From Salipiger mangrovisoli (lineage in GTDB: Bacteria; Pseudomonadota; Alphaproteobacteria; Rhodobacterales; Rhodobacteraceae), in NCBI RefSeq assembly GCF_015223355.1, contig NZ_JADFFK010000001.1:558001-622000 (forward strand): a stretch of 64,000 nucleotides of DNA, in the 5' to 3' direction. The stretch's first letter is position 1; each line of letters starts with the position of its first letter. Position numbers and translations under genes: made by a program. The notes beneath the pieces were generated by a model. That model ran no database searches. It was not told where the DNA came from and saw nothing but the letters and a program-made list of their open reading frames with translations. This document shows positions 6,024 through 14,676 of this stretch, one piece after another.

Positions 6024-8086
6024 TGGGATTTCTTGCGTCGGCGCGACATGTGGTCTGCTCGGCCATGGCCGCGGCGATGGCACCCCCGCCGCCGCCTGAC
6101 ATCACCCGGTGGTGCACCGAGAACATCGAGTTTGACGAGCGCTCACCGATCTCCGGTCCGTTCGACATCGCGCGCTTCGAGTTCCTGCGCGAGATTCACC
6201 AGGTGCTCTCGCCGGAACACCCGAGCCGGGAGGTGACCATCCGGGGCTCGGCGCAGTGGGGCAAGACGGTCTCGATCATCCAGCCGACGCTGGGCGCCTG
6301 GCACGAGTACACGCCGCTCGACTCGTTGATCGTGCACCCGACCGGCAGCGCTGCGAGCGAGTGGGTCAACAACAAATGGATGCCGATGCGCCGCCAGGCG
6401 CCGGGGCTGATCCGGGTCTTCGGGGCAGGGCGCGGCGAGAACCGCGACAACATTTTCAACCAGGAGACACTTGACCGGAACGGCTCGCTGAAGGTCGCCT
6501 CGTCCGGATCGCCCGCCGACCTGACCGGGACCAGCCGCCGCCTCGTGATCATGGATGACCTCTCGAAGTTCGAGAGCTCGGACAAGGGCGATCCGGAGAA
6601 GCTGGCCGAGAGCCGCGCGTCGGGCTTCGATGATGCCAAGATCCTCCGCGTCTCGACGGCGATGATCAAGGGGACGTGCCGGATCAGCGAGGCTTACGAG
6701 CGGAGCGATCAGCGGCTCTTCCACGTGCCGTGCCCGAGCTGCGGCTTCGAGCAGCCTTTAACCTGGGAGAACTTCAAGGCGAGCCTCGAGCCCGAGCGTC
6801 TGCATGCCGCGCATTTTACCTGCGAGAGCTGCCGCGAACCGATCCGACATGGGGCCAAGGAAAAGATCGTCCGCCTCGGCAAGTGGGTGCGCCACAACCG
6901 CGGCGGGGACCATCCGGGGTTTCACCTCTGGCGCGCCTATGCGCCGCAGCGGGACTGGGCGTCGATCGCGATCGAGTACGCACAGATGATGGGCTGGACC
7001 CGGCTCGAGGCGGGACGCTCGAAAGCCGCCGAGGGGCAGGGGAGCGACGAGGCACCCGGCAAGGCGGCGACCGCCAAGCCGATCAAGGCCGCGGTCGAGC
7101 AGGTGTTCTTCAATGACGTGCTCGGCCTGCCCTATGAGCAGGCGACCGATGCGCCGGACTGGGAGACCCTGCGCGACCGGACCGAGCATGCCGAGCCCGG
7201 CGCGGTGCTCGAGCTCGGCGTGCTGCCCGCGACGGGCTTCATCTTCGCGGCGGGCGTCGACTGCCAGGATGACCGGCTCGAGGTGCACCTGGTGGCCTTC
7301 GGTGCGAACCGGCGGCGCTGGGTCATCGACTACAAGGTGATCCCGCACCACATCGGCGACGAGGCTGGCCGGGACGCGCTGAATGCGCTGCTGCGGCAGG
7401 AGTGGCGCACCGAACTGGGCTTCCGGGTGCCGCTCGACATCCTCGCGATCGACGGCGGCGCCTACACCGACGACGTGTGGAGCTGGGCGAAGCGCCATCC
7501 CTGGGGCCGGGTGATCATCGTCAAGGGCGGCTCCACGGAGAACGGCCCGCTGATGGCGCTGCAGAAGTTTGATCGGCGCAGGGACGGCAAGGTGAAGAAG
7601 GCGCAGAAGCGCGCCTTCAACCTCAACGTCTCGTCGCTGAAGGCGGGGCTCTACGCGCACCTGCGCAAGGAAGACCCCGAAGAGCGCGGCTTCATCCAGT
7701 TCGCCAGGGCACTTGGCGACGAATACTACCGGATGATCACCGCCGAGAACCGCGTGCTCAGCCGGAACAAGCAAGGCGTGATGACCAGCCGATGGGTCCT
7801 GGTCGAACCGACGCGCCGCAACGAAGCGCTCGACACCATGAACTACGCCGAGGCCGGCGCGCTGCGGAAGGGCTGGGCTGCCATGACCGACAACCAGTGG
7901 GATGCGCTGGCGGCGGAACGGGGCGGACCCGCGCCGGACAAGCAGCCCGACCTCTTCGATGCATCGCTGCCGCTCCTCACGGGTGAGCAGCTACGCGCCG
8001 CGGGCGCGAAACCAAAACCCAAGAGCAAGCCGGCCAGCAAGGCCACGCGGCTCGCCGATCTTCTGAGGGAGCAAAATGGCGGATAA
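6023..8086 (+). CDS. Terminase large subunit, GpA family
   Basis: A 687-residue packaging motor and nuclease, close in length to lambda gpA (641). The N-terminal ATPase has a GpA-type Walker A (RGSAQWGKT, residues 74-82) and a Walker B-like LVIMDDLSKFES (about 173-184). A Cys cluster (CPSCGF ... CESCREP, about 236-270) matches the GpA zinc-finger insert. The C-terminal part has FAAGVDCQDDRLEVHLVAFG and DILAIDGGAYTDDVW, the acidic nuclease segments. ATG 6023 overlaps the small-subunit TGA. It cuts at cos and pumps DNA into the prohead. Confidence 0.92.
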   Translation: MGFLASARHVVCSAMAAAMAPPPPPDITRWCTENIEFDERSPISGPFDIARFEFLREIHQVLSPEHPSREVTIRGSAQWGKTVSIIQPTLGAWHEYTPLDSLIVHPTGSAASEWVNNKWMPMRRQAPGLIRVFGAGRGENRDNIFNQETLDRNGSLKVASSGSPADLTGTSRRLVIMDDLSKFESSDKGDPEKLAESRASGFDDAKILRVSTAMIKGTCRISEAYERSDQRLFHVPCPSCGFEQPLTWENFKASLEPERLHAAHFTCESCREPIRHGAKEKIVRLGKWVRHNRGGDHPGFHLWRAYAPQRDWASIAIEYAQMMGWTRLEAGRSKAAEGQGSDEAPGKAATAKPIKAAVEQVFFNDVLGLPYEQATDAPDWETLRDRTEHAEPGAVLELGVLPATGFIFAAGVDCQDDRLEVHLVAFGANRRRWVIDYKVIPHHIGDEAGRDALNALLRQEWRTELGFRVPLDILAIDGGAYTDDVWSWAKRHPWGRVIIVKGGSTENGPLMALQKFDRRRDGKVKKAQKRAFNLNVSSLKAGLYAHLRKEDPEERGFIQFARALGDEYYRMITAENRVLSRNKQGVMTSRWVLVEPTRRNEALDTMNYAEAGALRKGWAAMTDNQWDALAAERGGPAPDKQPDLFDASLPLLTGEQLRAAGAKPKPKSKPASKATRLADLLREQNGG

Positions 8087-8294
8087 CGAGACCCTCACGA
8101 AACGCCTGGCCGAGGCCGAGGAAGCGCTGCACCAGGTGCGGATCGGCGGTCAGGCCGTGGTTGTCGGCTACGACGGGCATCGCACCGAATACAGCCCGGC
8201 CAATGCGGCGGAACTGCACCGATACATCACCTCGCTGCGCCGCCAGCTTGGCCTGCCGAGCGGTGGCCTCGCGTCTCGCCCGGTGAGGTTCTGA
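8076..8294 (+). CDS. Head-tail joining protein, gpW-like
   Basis: A 72-residue protein overlapping the terminase end by 11 bases. It has the gpW arrangement: an N-terminal helix (LTKRLAEAEEALHQVRIG), a short hairpin (GQAVVVGYDGHRTEYS) and a second helix (AAELHRYITSLRRQLGL). gpW fits between portal and tail, and this gene lies between A and B exactly as in lambda. The size agrees with lambda gpW (68). Confidence 0.85.
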   Translation: MADNETLTKRLAEAEEALHQVRIGGQAVVVGYDGHRTEYSPANAAELHRYITSLRRQLGLPSGGLASRPVRF

Positions 8295-8295
8295 G

Positions 8296-9900
8296 ATGGC
8301 CGTGCGCTCGCTGACCGAGGTCCCGCGCATTCCCCGCAAGCGCGGCGCGCTCCGCGATGCCGGCTTCGGCGGCTCGGCACCCTACGTCGCGGCCGATACC
8401 GGCATCGACACGCTTGCCGGATTCCTTCCCACCAACCGCGCCGTCGATGCCGAGGTGTTGCCGGGCCGGGATCGCATCACCGCGCGCAGCCGCGATCTTG
8501 GCCGCAACAATGGCTGGGCCGCCGGGGCGATCGCCAAGGAAGTCGATGGCGTCATCGGCGCGAACTTCCGGCCGCTCCTGAAGCCGGACTGGCGCGCCCT
8601 CGGCCTCGATGCGGACTGGGCACAGGAGTTCAAGGAGACGATCGAGGCGCGCTGGCGGACCTATGCGGATGACCCGCGCAAGTTCTGCGACACCACGCGC
8701 AGCCAGACCATGCCGCAGCTCTTCGGCATGGCCTATCGCACCTATCTCGTCGAGGGCGAGGCGATTGCCCTGGTCAACTGGCGGGCCCGGCGGCCGTTCA
8801 AGACAACCATGCGGGTCGTCGATCCCGACCTTCTGAGCAATCCGAACGGGGCAGCGGACGAGGCGCGGCTGCGCGGCGGCGTCGAGATCACCCGCGACGG
8901 CGTCGCGCGGGCCTACCATTTCCGGCAAGGCCACTACGCGACCAGCTGGGCGGATGGATCGGACGCGATGACCTGGAAGCGGATCGGGCGCGAATCCGCG
9001 ACAGGCCGCCCCCAGGTGATCCACTTCTTCGACAAGACACGGGACGGCCAGACCCGAGGCATCAGCCGCCTCGCGCCGATCGTCGAGCGGCTGCGCATGG
9101 AGGACCACTACAGCCGCGTCGAGCTGCAGGCGGCGGTGATCAACGCGGTGCTCGCGGCCTTCATCAAGAGCCCGATGGGCCCGGAGTCGATCAACGAGAT
9201 GTTCGGCGATGATGACGGCATGCAGGCGTTGCTGAACTACCAGAGCGGCCGGAAGGAATTCTACGGCAGCTCGGGCGGGGTGAAGATCGGCGGCGCGCGG
9301 ATCAGCACGCTCTATCCCAACGACGAGATCGGTATGGTGCCGACCGCGCGGCCGGCGGCACAGTTTGCCGATTTCGAGGCGGCTGTGCTCCGGCATATCG
9401 CGTCGGGCATGGGGATCAGCTACGAGCAGCTCGCCTCGGATTGGTCGAAGACGAACTACTCGAGCGCCCGCGCCGCGATGATCGAGATCTGGCGCGGATG
9501 GACCGCGCGCCGCACCGCCTTCGCGCAGGGCTTCTGCCAGCCGTTCTTCATGGCCTGGCTGGAAGAGCAGATCATGGATGGTCACGTGCGCCTGCCACGC
9601 GGCGCGCCTGACTTCTACGCATTCTGGCCGGCCTATGCCCGCGCCAAGTGGATCGGACCGGGCAAGGGCTTCGTCGATCCGGTCAAGGAAGCGCAGGCCG
9701 CGGCCATGCGCGTGTCGCTCGGGCTTTCGACGCTCGAGGAGGAGGCGGCCGAGCTCACCGGCACCGACTACGCCGACAACATGGAGCAGATCGCGCGCGA
9801 GGTCGCGGCCATGCCCAAGGGCACGCTGCACCCGGCCCAGGAGAGCTTCGCAAAACTGCTGGGCCCGACGACCGGCCCGAGCATGAGCCCCGAGGACTGA
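8296..9900 (+). CDS. Portal protein, lambda gpB family
   Basis: A 534-residue portal subunit (lambda gpB 533) starting one base after W. Family hallmarks are SRDLGRNNGWAAGAIAKEVDGVIG near the N-terminus, the long helical middle ending in MGISYEQLASDWSKTNYSSARAAMIE, and a C-terminal segment rich in LEEEAAELTGTDYADN. It forms the dodecameric ring at the capsid vertex through which DNA passes and on which the prohead is nucleated. Confidence 0.92.
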   Translation: MAVRSLTEVPRIPRKRGALRDAGFGGSAPYVAADTGIDTLAGFLPTNRAVDAEVLPGRDRITARSRDLGRNNGWAAGAIAKEVDGVIGANFRPLLKPDWRALGLDADWAQEFKETIEARWRTYADDPRKFCDTTRSQTMPQLFGMAYRTYLVEGEAIALVNWRARRPFKTTMRVVDPDLLSNPNGAADEARLRGGVEITRDGVARAYHFRQGHYATSWADGSDAMTWKRIGRESATGRPQVIHFFDKTRDGQTRGISRLAPIVERLRMEDHYSRVELQAAVINAVLAAFIKSPMGPESINEMFGDDDGMQALLNYQSGRKEFYGSSGGVKIGGARISTLYPNDEIGMVPTARPAAQFADFEAAVLRHIASGMGISYEQLASDWSKTNYSSARAAMIEIWRGWTARRTAFAQGFCQPFFMAWLEEQIMDGHVRLPRGAPDFYAFWPAYARAKWIGPGKGFVDPVKEAQAAAMRVSLGLSTLEEEAAELTGTDYADNMEQIAREVAAMPKGTLHPAQESFAKLLGPTTGPSMSPED

Positions 9901-9904
9901 CATC

Positions 9905-11284
9905 ATGCACCATCCGCAAATCGCGCAGCGTGTGTTTCACACGCCGCTTCTGGCTGCGCCGACGAAAGCCGCCGCCTTCATCATCGGCCTCGGGCCGCGC
10001 CTGATTGGCGCCGAGGAGATCGAGGTGGTTGGCGCAGAAGCCTCGCCCGAGGCCAGTCGCCGGGCTCGCGCCTCGCTGCTCGATGAGCGCCTCGAGGAGG
10101 GTATGCGCAGCGGCCGGCTCGGAGCCTACCGGGTGCGGGACGGGATCGCGGTCATCCCGGTCACCGGCGCATTGATCCACCGCGGCGGATGGATCGGCAA
10201 CAGCTCCGGTCAGACCTCCTACGAGGGGCTCGCCGCGCAAATCGAAATGGCCGCGAGTGACGGCATGGTGCGCGGCGTGGCGCTGGAGATCGACAGCTTC
10301 GGCGGGGAGGTCGCGGGGTGCTTCTCGCTGGCGGACCAGATTCGGGAATTGCGCGAGAAAAAACCGGTCTGGGCCTTTGTCAGCGACCACGCCTTCTCGG
10401 CGGCCTACGCCATCGCCTCGCAAGCAAGCCGCATCGTGATGCCGCGCACCGGTGGCGCCGGATCGATCGGCGTCATCTGGATGCATGCCGACCAGAGCGC
10501 CGCGCTCGAGCAGCGCGGGGTGAAGGTCACGGTGATCGCCGCGGGTGAGCACAAGGGCGACGGCAATCCCTATGCGCCGCTCCCCGAGAGCGTGCGCGCC
10601 GATCTGCAAGCCGAAATGGAACAGCTGCGCACGATCTTCGCCGAGACGGTGGGGGCCGGACGCGGCGCAAAGCTCACCGCCGAGGCGGCCCTGGCCACAG
10701 AGGCCCGCTGCCTGCTCGGCGCTGACGCGGTCGAGGCGGGTCTCGCCGACGAGATCGCCAACCCGCGCGAGGCCTTCGAGGCCTTCGCCGATGACCTCTA
10801 CGGCCGCCGACCCGCGCGGCCCTCCACCAGTGCAGAAGGAAAGACCCTGATGACCGACAAGACCAATCAGCCGCCCGCCGCGACCGCTCCGGCTCCGACC
10901 CCCACGGCCGCGCCGACACCGGCGCCTTCGGCCGACGTGCCGACCACTCCGGCTCCCGCTGCGGCCACGCCTGCACCGGCCGCCCCGGCCGCGACCGCCC
11001 CGGCGCCCTCCGCCGCGAGCGAGGACCCCAAGGCGCGCATCCAGGCAATCCTGACGTCGCCCGAGGCCGAGGGCCGCGAAGAGCTCGCCAAGAGCTTCGC
11101 CTTCAACAGCGACATCTCCTCGGCCGAGGCGGTCGCGCATCTCTCCGCGTCGCCGAAAGCCGGCGCGCAGCAGACCCTCTCGGCCTCGATCGACGCGGAG
11201 GCCACTGACCTTGATGCGCCGGCACCCGGCGCTTCGGCCGCGGCACCCTCGATGAAGGACCGCATGGCGGCCCGCTTCACCTGA
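9905..11284 (+). CDS. Prohead protease (S49, gpC-like) with C-terminal scaffold domain
   Basis: A 459-residue fusion. Residues about 75-290 are an S49/SppA-type serine protease: EIDSFGGEVAGC, then the nucleophile region HAFSAAYAIAS (Ser165) and the likely general-base Lys217 in EHKGDGNPYAPL. From residue 316 a Pro/Ala-rich linker leads into a helical scaffold segment (KARIQAILTSPEAEGREELA). In lambda, gpC matures the prohead and removes scaffold. An in-frame internal start at 10850 makes the scaffold separately. Confidence 0.88.
   Translation: MHHPQIAQRVFHTPLLAAPTKAAAFIIGLGPRLIGAEEIEVVGAEASPEASRRARASLLDERLEEGMRSGRLGAYRVRDGIAVIPVTGALIHRGGWIGNSSGQTSYEGLAAQIEMAASDGMVRGVALEIDSFGGEVAGCFSLADQIRELREKKPVWAFVSDHAFSAAYAIASQASRIVMPRTGGAGSIGVIWMHADQSAALEQRGVKVTVIAAGEHKGDGNPYAPLPESVRADLQAEMEQLRTIFAETVGAGRGAKLTAEAALATEARCLLGADAVEAGLADEIANPREAFEAFADDLYGRRPARPSTSAEGKTLMTDKTNQPPAATAPAPTPTAAPTPAPSADVPTTPAPAAATPAPAAPAATAPAPSAASEDPKARIQAILTSPEAEGREELAKSFAFNSDISSAEAVAHLSASPKAGAQQTLSASIDAEATDLDAPAPGASAAAPSMKDRMAARFT
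10850..11284 (+). CDS. Scaffold protein nested in the protease gene (Nu3-like)
   Basis: An in-frame internal ATG at 10850 (MTDKTNQPP...) is preceded by AGAAGGAAAG, an excellent ribosome site about seven bases upstream. It would yield a 144-residue protein: about 60 residues of Ala/Pro/Thr-rich linker and then a helical domain ending in MKDRMAARFT. This is the classic lambda C/Nu3 arrangement, where the scaffold is the C-terminal third of the protease made from its own start. Inferred from position, ribosome site and composition. Confidence 0.7.
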   Translation: MTDKTNQPPAATAPAPTPTAAPTPAPSADVPTTPAPAAATPAPAAPAATAPAPSAASEDPKARIQAILTSPEAEGREELAKSFAFNSDISSAEAVAHLSASPKAGAQQTLSASIDAEATDLDAPAPGASAAAPSMKDRMAARFT

Positions 11285-11288
11285 TCCG

Positions 11289-11318
11289 GCGCGGGGGCTT
11301 CCCCCGCGCTTTCTCTTT
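11289..11318 (+). terminator. GC-rich hairpin with T-rich tail between protease and decoration genes
   Basis: A perfect 9-bp stem (11289-11297 / 11301-11309) with a three-base loop, followed by TTTCTCTTT. It looks like an intrinsic terminator but lies inside the late operon, so it is probably bypassed by antitermination or serves as an RNA-processing or stability element ahead of the highly expressed decoration gene. Confidence 0.65.
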
Positions 11319-11344
11319 GACCTCTGGCAGGAAGGAAGACCCCG

Positions 11345-11710
11345 ATGCCTCCCCTTACTGAAGGCCGCACCGCCGGCGATTTCGTGTTGTTCGACCAGGC
11401 CGAGTATTCCCGCGAACCCGCGGTGATTGGCGGTGGCGCCGATCTTCAGCCCGGCACCGTGCTCGGCAAGATCACGGCCACCGGCAAATATGTCCGCTGC
11501 GACAGCGGTGCCAGTGACGGCTCGCAGACACCCGTCGCCGTGCTGCGCACCGAGGCGCCCGCAGCCTCGGCCGACGTCACCGCGGTGATCCAGGCACGGC
11601 ACACCCGCGTGCGGCGCTTCGGGCTGATCTTCGACGCGAGCTTCGCCACCGAGGCGGACCGCAATGGCGCCTGCGCGGCGCTGAAAGAGGTCGGCATTCT
11701 CGCGACCTGA
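11345..11710 (+). CDS. Head decoration protein, gpD-like
   Basis: A 121-residue protein (lambda gpD 110) after a GGAAGGAAG ribosome site. Features of the family: a flexible N-terminus, DFVLFDQAEYSREPAVIGGG, then LQPGTVLGKITATGKY and a C-terminal beta segment. Trimers of gpD clamp the expanded capsid. It sits between the protease/scaffold and the major capsid genes as in lambda, flanked by hairpins on both sides. Confidence 0.88.
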   Translation: MPPLTEGRTAGDFVLFDQAEYSREPAVIGGGADLQPGTVLGKITATGKYVRCDSGASDGSQTPVAVLRTEAPAASADVTAVIQARHTRVRRFGLIFDASFATEADRNGACAALKEVGILAT

Positions 11711-11719
11711 CCCGTCCTC

Positions 11720-11742
11720 GGCGCCGGGGCCCACCCGGCGCC
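11720..11742 (+). other. Intergenic RNA hairpin between decoration and capsid genes
   Basis: A perfect 9-bp GC-rich stem (GGCGCCGGG 11720-11728 with CCCGGCGCC 11734-11742) and a five-base loop, without a T-run. More likely an mRNA stability or processing element than a terminator, because the operon continues. Confidence 0.5.
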
Positions 11743-11789
11743 GCCGTCCCGCCGCGCGGAAGCGCGCCAATCGATGAAAGGAGAGCCCG

Positions 11790-12827
11790 ATGGCTCATTA
11801 CGATATCTTCAAGGGCGATGGCTTCTCCGCCATGACGCTCGGCGACTCCATCCGCGTCGTCCCCAACCAGTGGGGTCTGGTCAGCGGCATGGGTGTCTTC
11901 GCCGCCAAGCCGATCCGCGGCACCAAGTTCTCGGTCGAGATGATCAACGGCGTCATCCAGCTGGTGAACTCATCCGAGCGCAGCACGCCGCTGCCCGGCG
12001 CGGACACGCGCAAGGGCAAGCTGGTGGACTTCTCGACCAAGCGCTTTGGCCTCAAGGCCCGGATCACCGCCGACGACATCGACAACATCCGCGCCTATGG
12101 CTCCGAGACCGAGCTCAAGCAGGCGCAGGATGAGGTGATGGAACGCCAGATCGAACTGCGCGGCTCGCTCGACATCACGCGCGAGTATCACCGCGTCTGC
12201 GCGCTGCAGGGCATCGTGCTCGACGCCGACGGCTCGCCGCTCTGGGACCTCTACGACAAGTTCGAGATCAGCCGGAAGTCGGTCGACTTCGCCCTGGGCA
12301 CCGGCACCACCGATCTCGCCGCGAAGTGCCGTGAGGTGACGCGCCACGTCCGGACCAACCTCAAGGGCGATGTGATGACCGGCGTGATGGGCCTGATTCA
12401 CCCCGACTACACCGACAAGCTGATGGGCCACGCGGACTTCAAGGACCGCTACAAGTACTTCCAGAACACCAACGGCGGCGATCCGCTGCGCGACGACAAA
12501 TCGGACGGCTTCGAGTTCGGCGGCATCACCTGGAAGGAATACCTCGGCGAGGCGGATGTGCCGCAGGAGGATGGCACCGTGGTGACCCGCAACTTCATCC
12601 CCGAGGCGGAGGCGAGCTTCTTCCCGGTCGGCACCCGCCAGACCTTCCGCACCTTCAACGGCTCGCCCGACTATGTCGGTCTCGCGAACACGCCGGGGCA
12701 GGAGTTCTACTCGAAGGTCATCTACGACCGCGACGAAGAGCGCTTCGTCGACGTCGAGGCGATGATGCAGAACGCGCAGATCTGCACCCGCCCGGCCGTG
12801 CTGGTTCGCGGCCACACCTCGAACTGA
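11790..12827 (+). CDS. Major capsid protein, gpE family
   Basis: A 345-residue protein (lambda gpE 341) after GAAAGGAG. The family pattern is clear: MAHYDIFKGDGFSAMTLGDSIRVVPNQWG, then ARITADDIDNIRAYGSETE, and a conserved C-terminal segment TFNGSPDYVGLANTPGQEFYSK. It has the HK97-type coat fold and forms the icosahedral shell. Gene order D-E is conserved with lambda. Confidence 0.93.
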   Translation: MAHYDIFKGDGFSAMTLGDSIRVVPNQWGLVSGMGVFAAKPIRGTKFSVEMINGVIQLVNSSERSTPLPGADTRKGKLVDFSTKRFGLKARITADDIDNIRAYGSETELKQAQDEVMERQIELRGSLDITREYHRVCALQGIVLDADGSPLWDLYDKFEISRKSVDFALGTGTTDLAAKCREVTRHVRTNLKGDVMTGVMGLIHPDYTDKLMGHADFKDRYKYFQNTNGGDPLRDDKSDGFEFGGITWKEYLGEADVPQEDGTVVTRNFIPEAEASFFPVGTRQTFRTFNGSPDYVGLANTPGQEFYSKVIYDRDEERFVDVEAMMQNAQICTRPAVLVRGHTSN

Positions 12828-12842
12828 TCCCGATAATCCGGC

Positions 12843-12863
12843 CCCGGCGCCGCGTGCGCCGGG
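12843..12863 (+). other. Intergenic RNA hairpin after the major capsid gene
   Basis: An 8-bp perfect stem (CCCGGCGC 12843-12850 with GCGCCGGG 12856-12863) and a five-base loop. It is the third GC hairpin in the C-D-E segment, consistent with RNA elements that set the high expression of D and E. Confidence 0.5.
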
Positions 12864-12887
12864 ACCCTGTTCCCTGGAGTGAACCCC

Positions 12888-13250
12888 ATGGCCAAAAAGA
12901 CCAGCACCGAACTCGTTCGCGTCAAGATGACCGGCGAGTTCACCTACAAGCTCGACGGCTCGTCGAAGCGCACCCTGCCGAAGGGCTGGGCGGGCGCGGT
13001 CCCCACCTCGATTGCGGAACTGATCGAGAAAGATGGCGCCGGCGCGCGCGAGGCCGACGGCGAAGCCGTGACCGCACCGGCGAAGACCGCGACGAAGAAG
13101 GCGGCCGCGACCAAGAGCGGCGCAGCCAGCCAGGCCGCGACCGGCACCACAGTGGCAAATGCGGAGTCGACAAGTGCCATCGCTGCCTCATCCGCGACCA
13201 CCGGAGTGGTCACGGGCGCTGGCGCTGCCGGTACCGGCGCCGCGGACTGA
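12888..13250 (+). CDS. Phage head protein in the gpFI position
   Basis: A 120-residue protein from ATG 12888 with CTGGAGTG upstream; ATG 12879 is also open but has a poorer site. Residues 1-45 look folded (VRVKMTGEFTYKLDGSSKRTLPKGWAGAVPTSIAELIEKDGA). The remainder is a low-complexity Ala/Thr/Lys/Gly tail. It occupies the lambda FI slot between major capsid and head completion. The low-complexity tail resembles gpFI, which stimulates packaging, but sequence identity cannot be claimed. Confidence 0.6.
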   Translation: MAKKTSTELVRVKMTGEFTYKLDGSSKRTLPKGWAGAVPTSIAELIEKDGAGAREADGEAVTAPAKTATKKAAATKSGAASQAATGTTVANAESTSAIAASSATTGVVTGAGAAGTGAAD

Positions 13251-13255
13251 CCGCG

Positions 13256-13564
13256 ATGGCCCCGTTTCTTCGCAGCGTCGAGGAGACCTTCCGGCGTCAC
13301 GGGATCGAGGCTGTCCTCGATCCCGACGGCGTGGCGCGTCCGGTGCGGCTGCTCGCGGCGCGGCCGGATGAGATCGCCGATTTTCGCAGCCTGCAGGTGC
13401 AGTCGGAGACCGGCATGTTCGAGATCCTCGCTTCAGATTTCGAGGGCTTCTTGAAGGGGACGATCCTCGGCATCGGGTCCGAGCGGCGCAAGGTTCAGCA
13501 CGTCCGGACGCGGGACCCGCGGCGCTACAAGGTGCTGTTGAACACCGTGGAGCAACCTGCATGA
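13256..13564 (+). CDS. Head-tail joining / head completion protein, gpFII-like
   Basis: A 102-residue protein starting at ATG 13256, six bases after the preceding stop. It has a compact beta-rich pattern (VLDPDGVARPVRLLAARPDE, then FEILASDFEGFLKGTILGIGSERRKVQHVRTRDPRRYKVLLNTVE) like gpFII/Gifsy-2 head-tail joiners. The C-terminal R-x-x-V-x-x-V-x-x-x-D-P-R-R-Y motif is typical of that family. ATGA overlap (13561-13564) with the next gene. Confidence 0.75.
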   Translation: MAPFLRSVEETFRRHGIEAVLDPDGVARPVRLLAARPDEIADFRSLQVQSETGMFEILASDFEGFLKGTILGIGSERRKVQHVRTRDPRRYKVLLNTVEQPA

Positions 13565-14238
13565 AGGAGCGGATCAGCGTTGCCCTGACCGGCAACCTCG
13601 AGGAGTTCATGGAAGAGGAACTCGATCTCGCCGAGCGCGCGATCACCGCCGGGGTCCGTTCGGCAGGGGCGAGGGCCAAGCGGCTCCTGCGCCAGGACGT
13701 GCTGGCGGGCGGGCTCGGTCCGCGCCTTGCGCGGTCGTGGCGCCAGAAGGACTACCCGCGCGGCCAAGCCTCACTGGCGGCCGCCTCGATCGTTTACACC
13801 AAGGCGCCCGAGCTGCTGCGCGTCTTCGACGAGGGCGCAACGATCCGCTCGGCTGACGGCTTCTACCTTGCGATCCCGACCCCGGATGCCCCCAAGCTCG
13901 GCGACGGGCGCAAGCGGCTCACGCCGTCGAATTTCCCCGAGCACCGCTTCGGGCCGCTGCGCTTCGTCTATCGCGAGCACGGTGCGTCGCTGCTGGTGGT
14001 CGACAACCAACGCCAGCGCCAGGGCAAGCGGGGCGGCTACGCGCTCTCGAAGAGCAAGCGTGCGCTGAAGACCGGGCATGGGCTGATGACCGTGCCGATG
14101 TTCTTCCTGGTGCCGCGCGTTCGACTGAAGCGCCGGCTCAACATCGACAAGAACCTGCATCTCGCCATGCGCAGCCTTGCCGAGGACATCGACACCGCGT
14201 TCCGCACGCTGCGTCGCCGCAAGAGAAGGCGCAAATGA
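13561..14238 (+). CDS. Tail completion protein (DUF6441-like, gpZ position)
   Basis: A 225-residue basic protein in the lambda Z slot, translationally coupled on both sides (ATGA at 13561 and 14235). Residues 1-60 are a helix; then QKDYPRGQASLAAASIVYTKAPELLRVFDEGATIRSADGFYLAIPT and VPRVRLKRRLNID near the C-terminus. This is the pattern I associate with DUF6441 proteins found between head completion and tail terminator genes. Probably needed for tail completion or head-tail connection; mechanism unknown. Confidence 0.65.
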   Translation: MKERISVALTGNLEEFMEEELDLAERAITAGVRSAGARAKRLLRQDVLAGGLGPRLARSWRQKDYPRGQASLAAASIVYTKAPELLRVFDEGATIRSADGFYLAIPTPDAPKLGDGRKRLTPSNFPEHRFGPLRFVYREHGASLLVVDNQRQRQGKRGGYALSKSKRALKTGHGLMTVPMFFLVPRVRLKRRLNIDKNLHLAMRSLAEDIDTAFRTLRRRKRRRK

Positions 14239-14672
14239 TGCCCAGCACCCATGAAACCGCGATCACCGCGTTGGTCGCAGCTCTGGCCCCGCATTCCGCG
14301 CGGGTGCTGCGCGAGGCGGAGCTGCCGCATGCCTGTCCGGCCGAGGGCCTGGTCAATGTCCAGCCGGCTGATCCGGGCGAGGGCGAGCAGCATCTCGGCA
14401 CCGGGACGCGCGAGTTCGAGCGCGACATCGACCTCGAATGCGTCGTGCAGGGATCGGACGCCGAGGAGCGCGATGCGGGCCTCGATGTCCTGCTGCAGGG
14501 CGTGGCGGCGCTGCTGCTCGCCGACCGCTCGCTTGGCGGCGCTGTGACCTACCTGCGGGTCAATGCCCCGCAGGGAACCGACGTGGTGCCCATGGATGGC
14601 GCGGAGAGCCTGAAAGGCGCCGTGCTGCCGGTGACGATCTACTACGAAACCCCCGACAACCCGATGGAGTGA
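14235..14672 (+). CDS. Tail terminator protein, gpU-like
   Basis: A 145-residue alpha/beta protein following the Z-position gene. The pattern HETAITALVAALAPHSARVLREAELP, TREFERDIDLECVV and a final VLPVTIYYETPDNPME resembles gpU-type tail terminators, which cap the growing tail and bind the head. Length (lambda gpU 131) and position support it. ATGA-coupled to the upstream gene. Confidence 0.65.
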   Translation: MMPSTHETAITALVAALAPHSARVLREAELPHACPAEGLVNVQPADPGEGEQHLGTGTREFERDIDLECVVQGSDAEERDAGLDVLLQGVAALLLADRSLGGAVTYLRVNAPQGTDVVPMDGAESLKGAVLPVTIYYETPDNPME

Positions 14673-14676
14673 TCCC

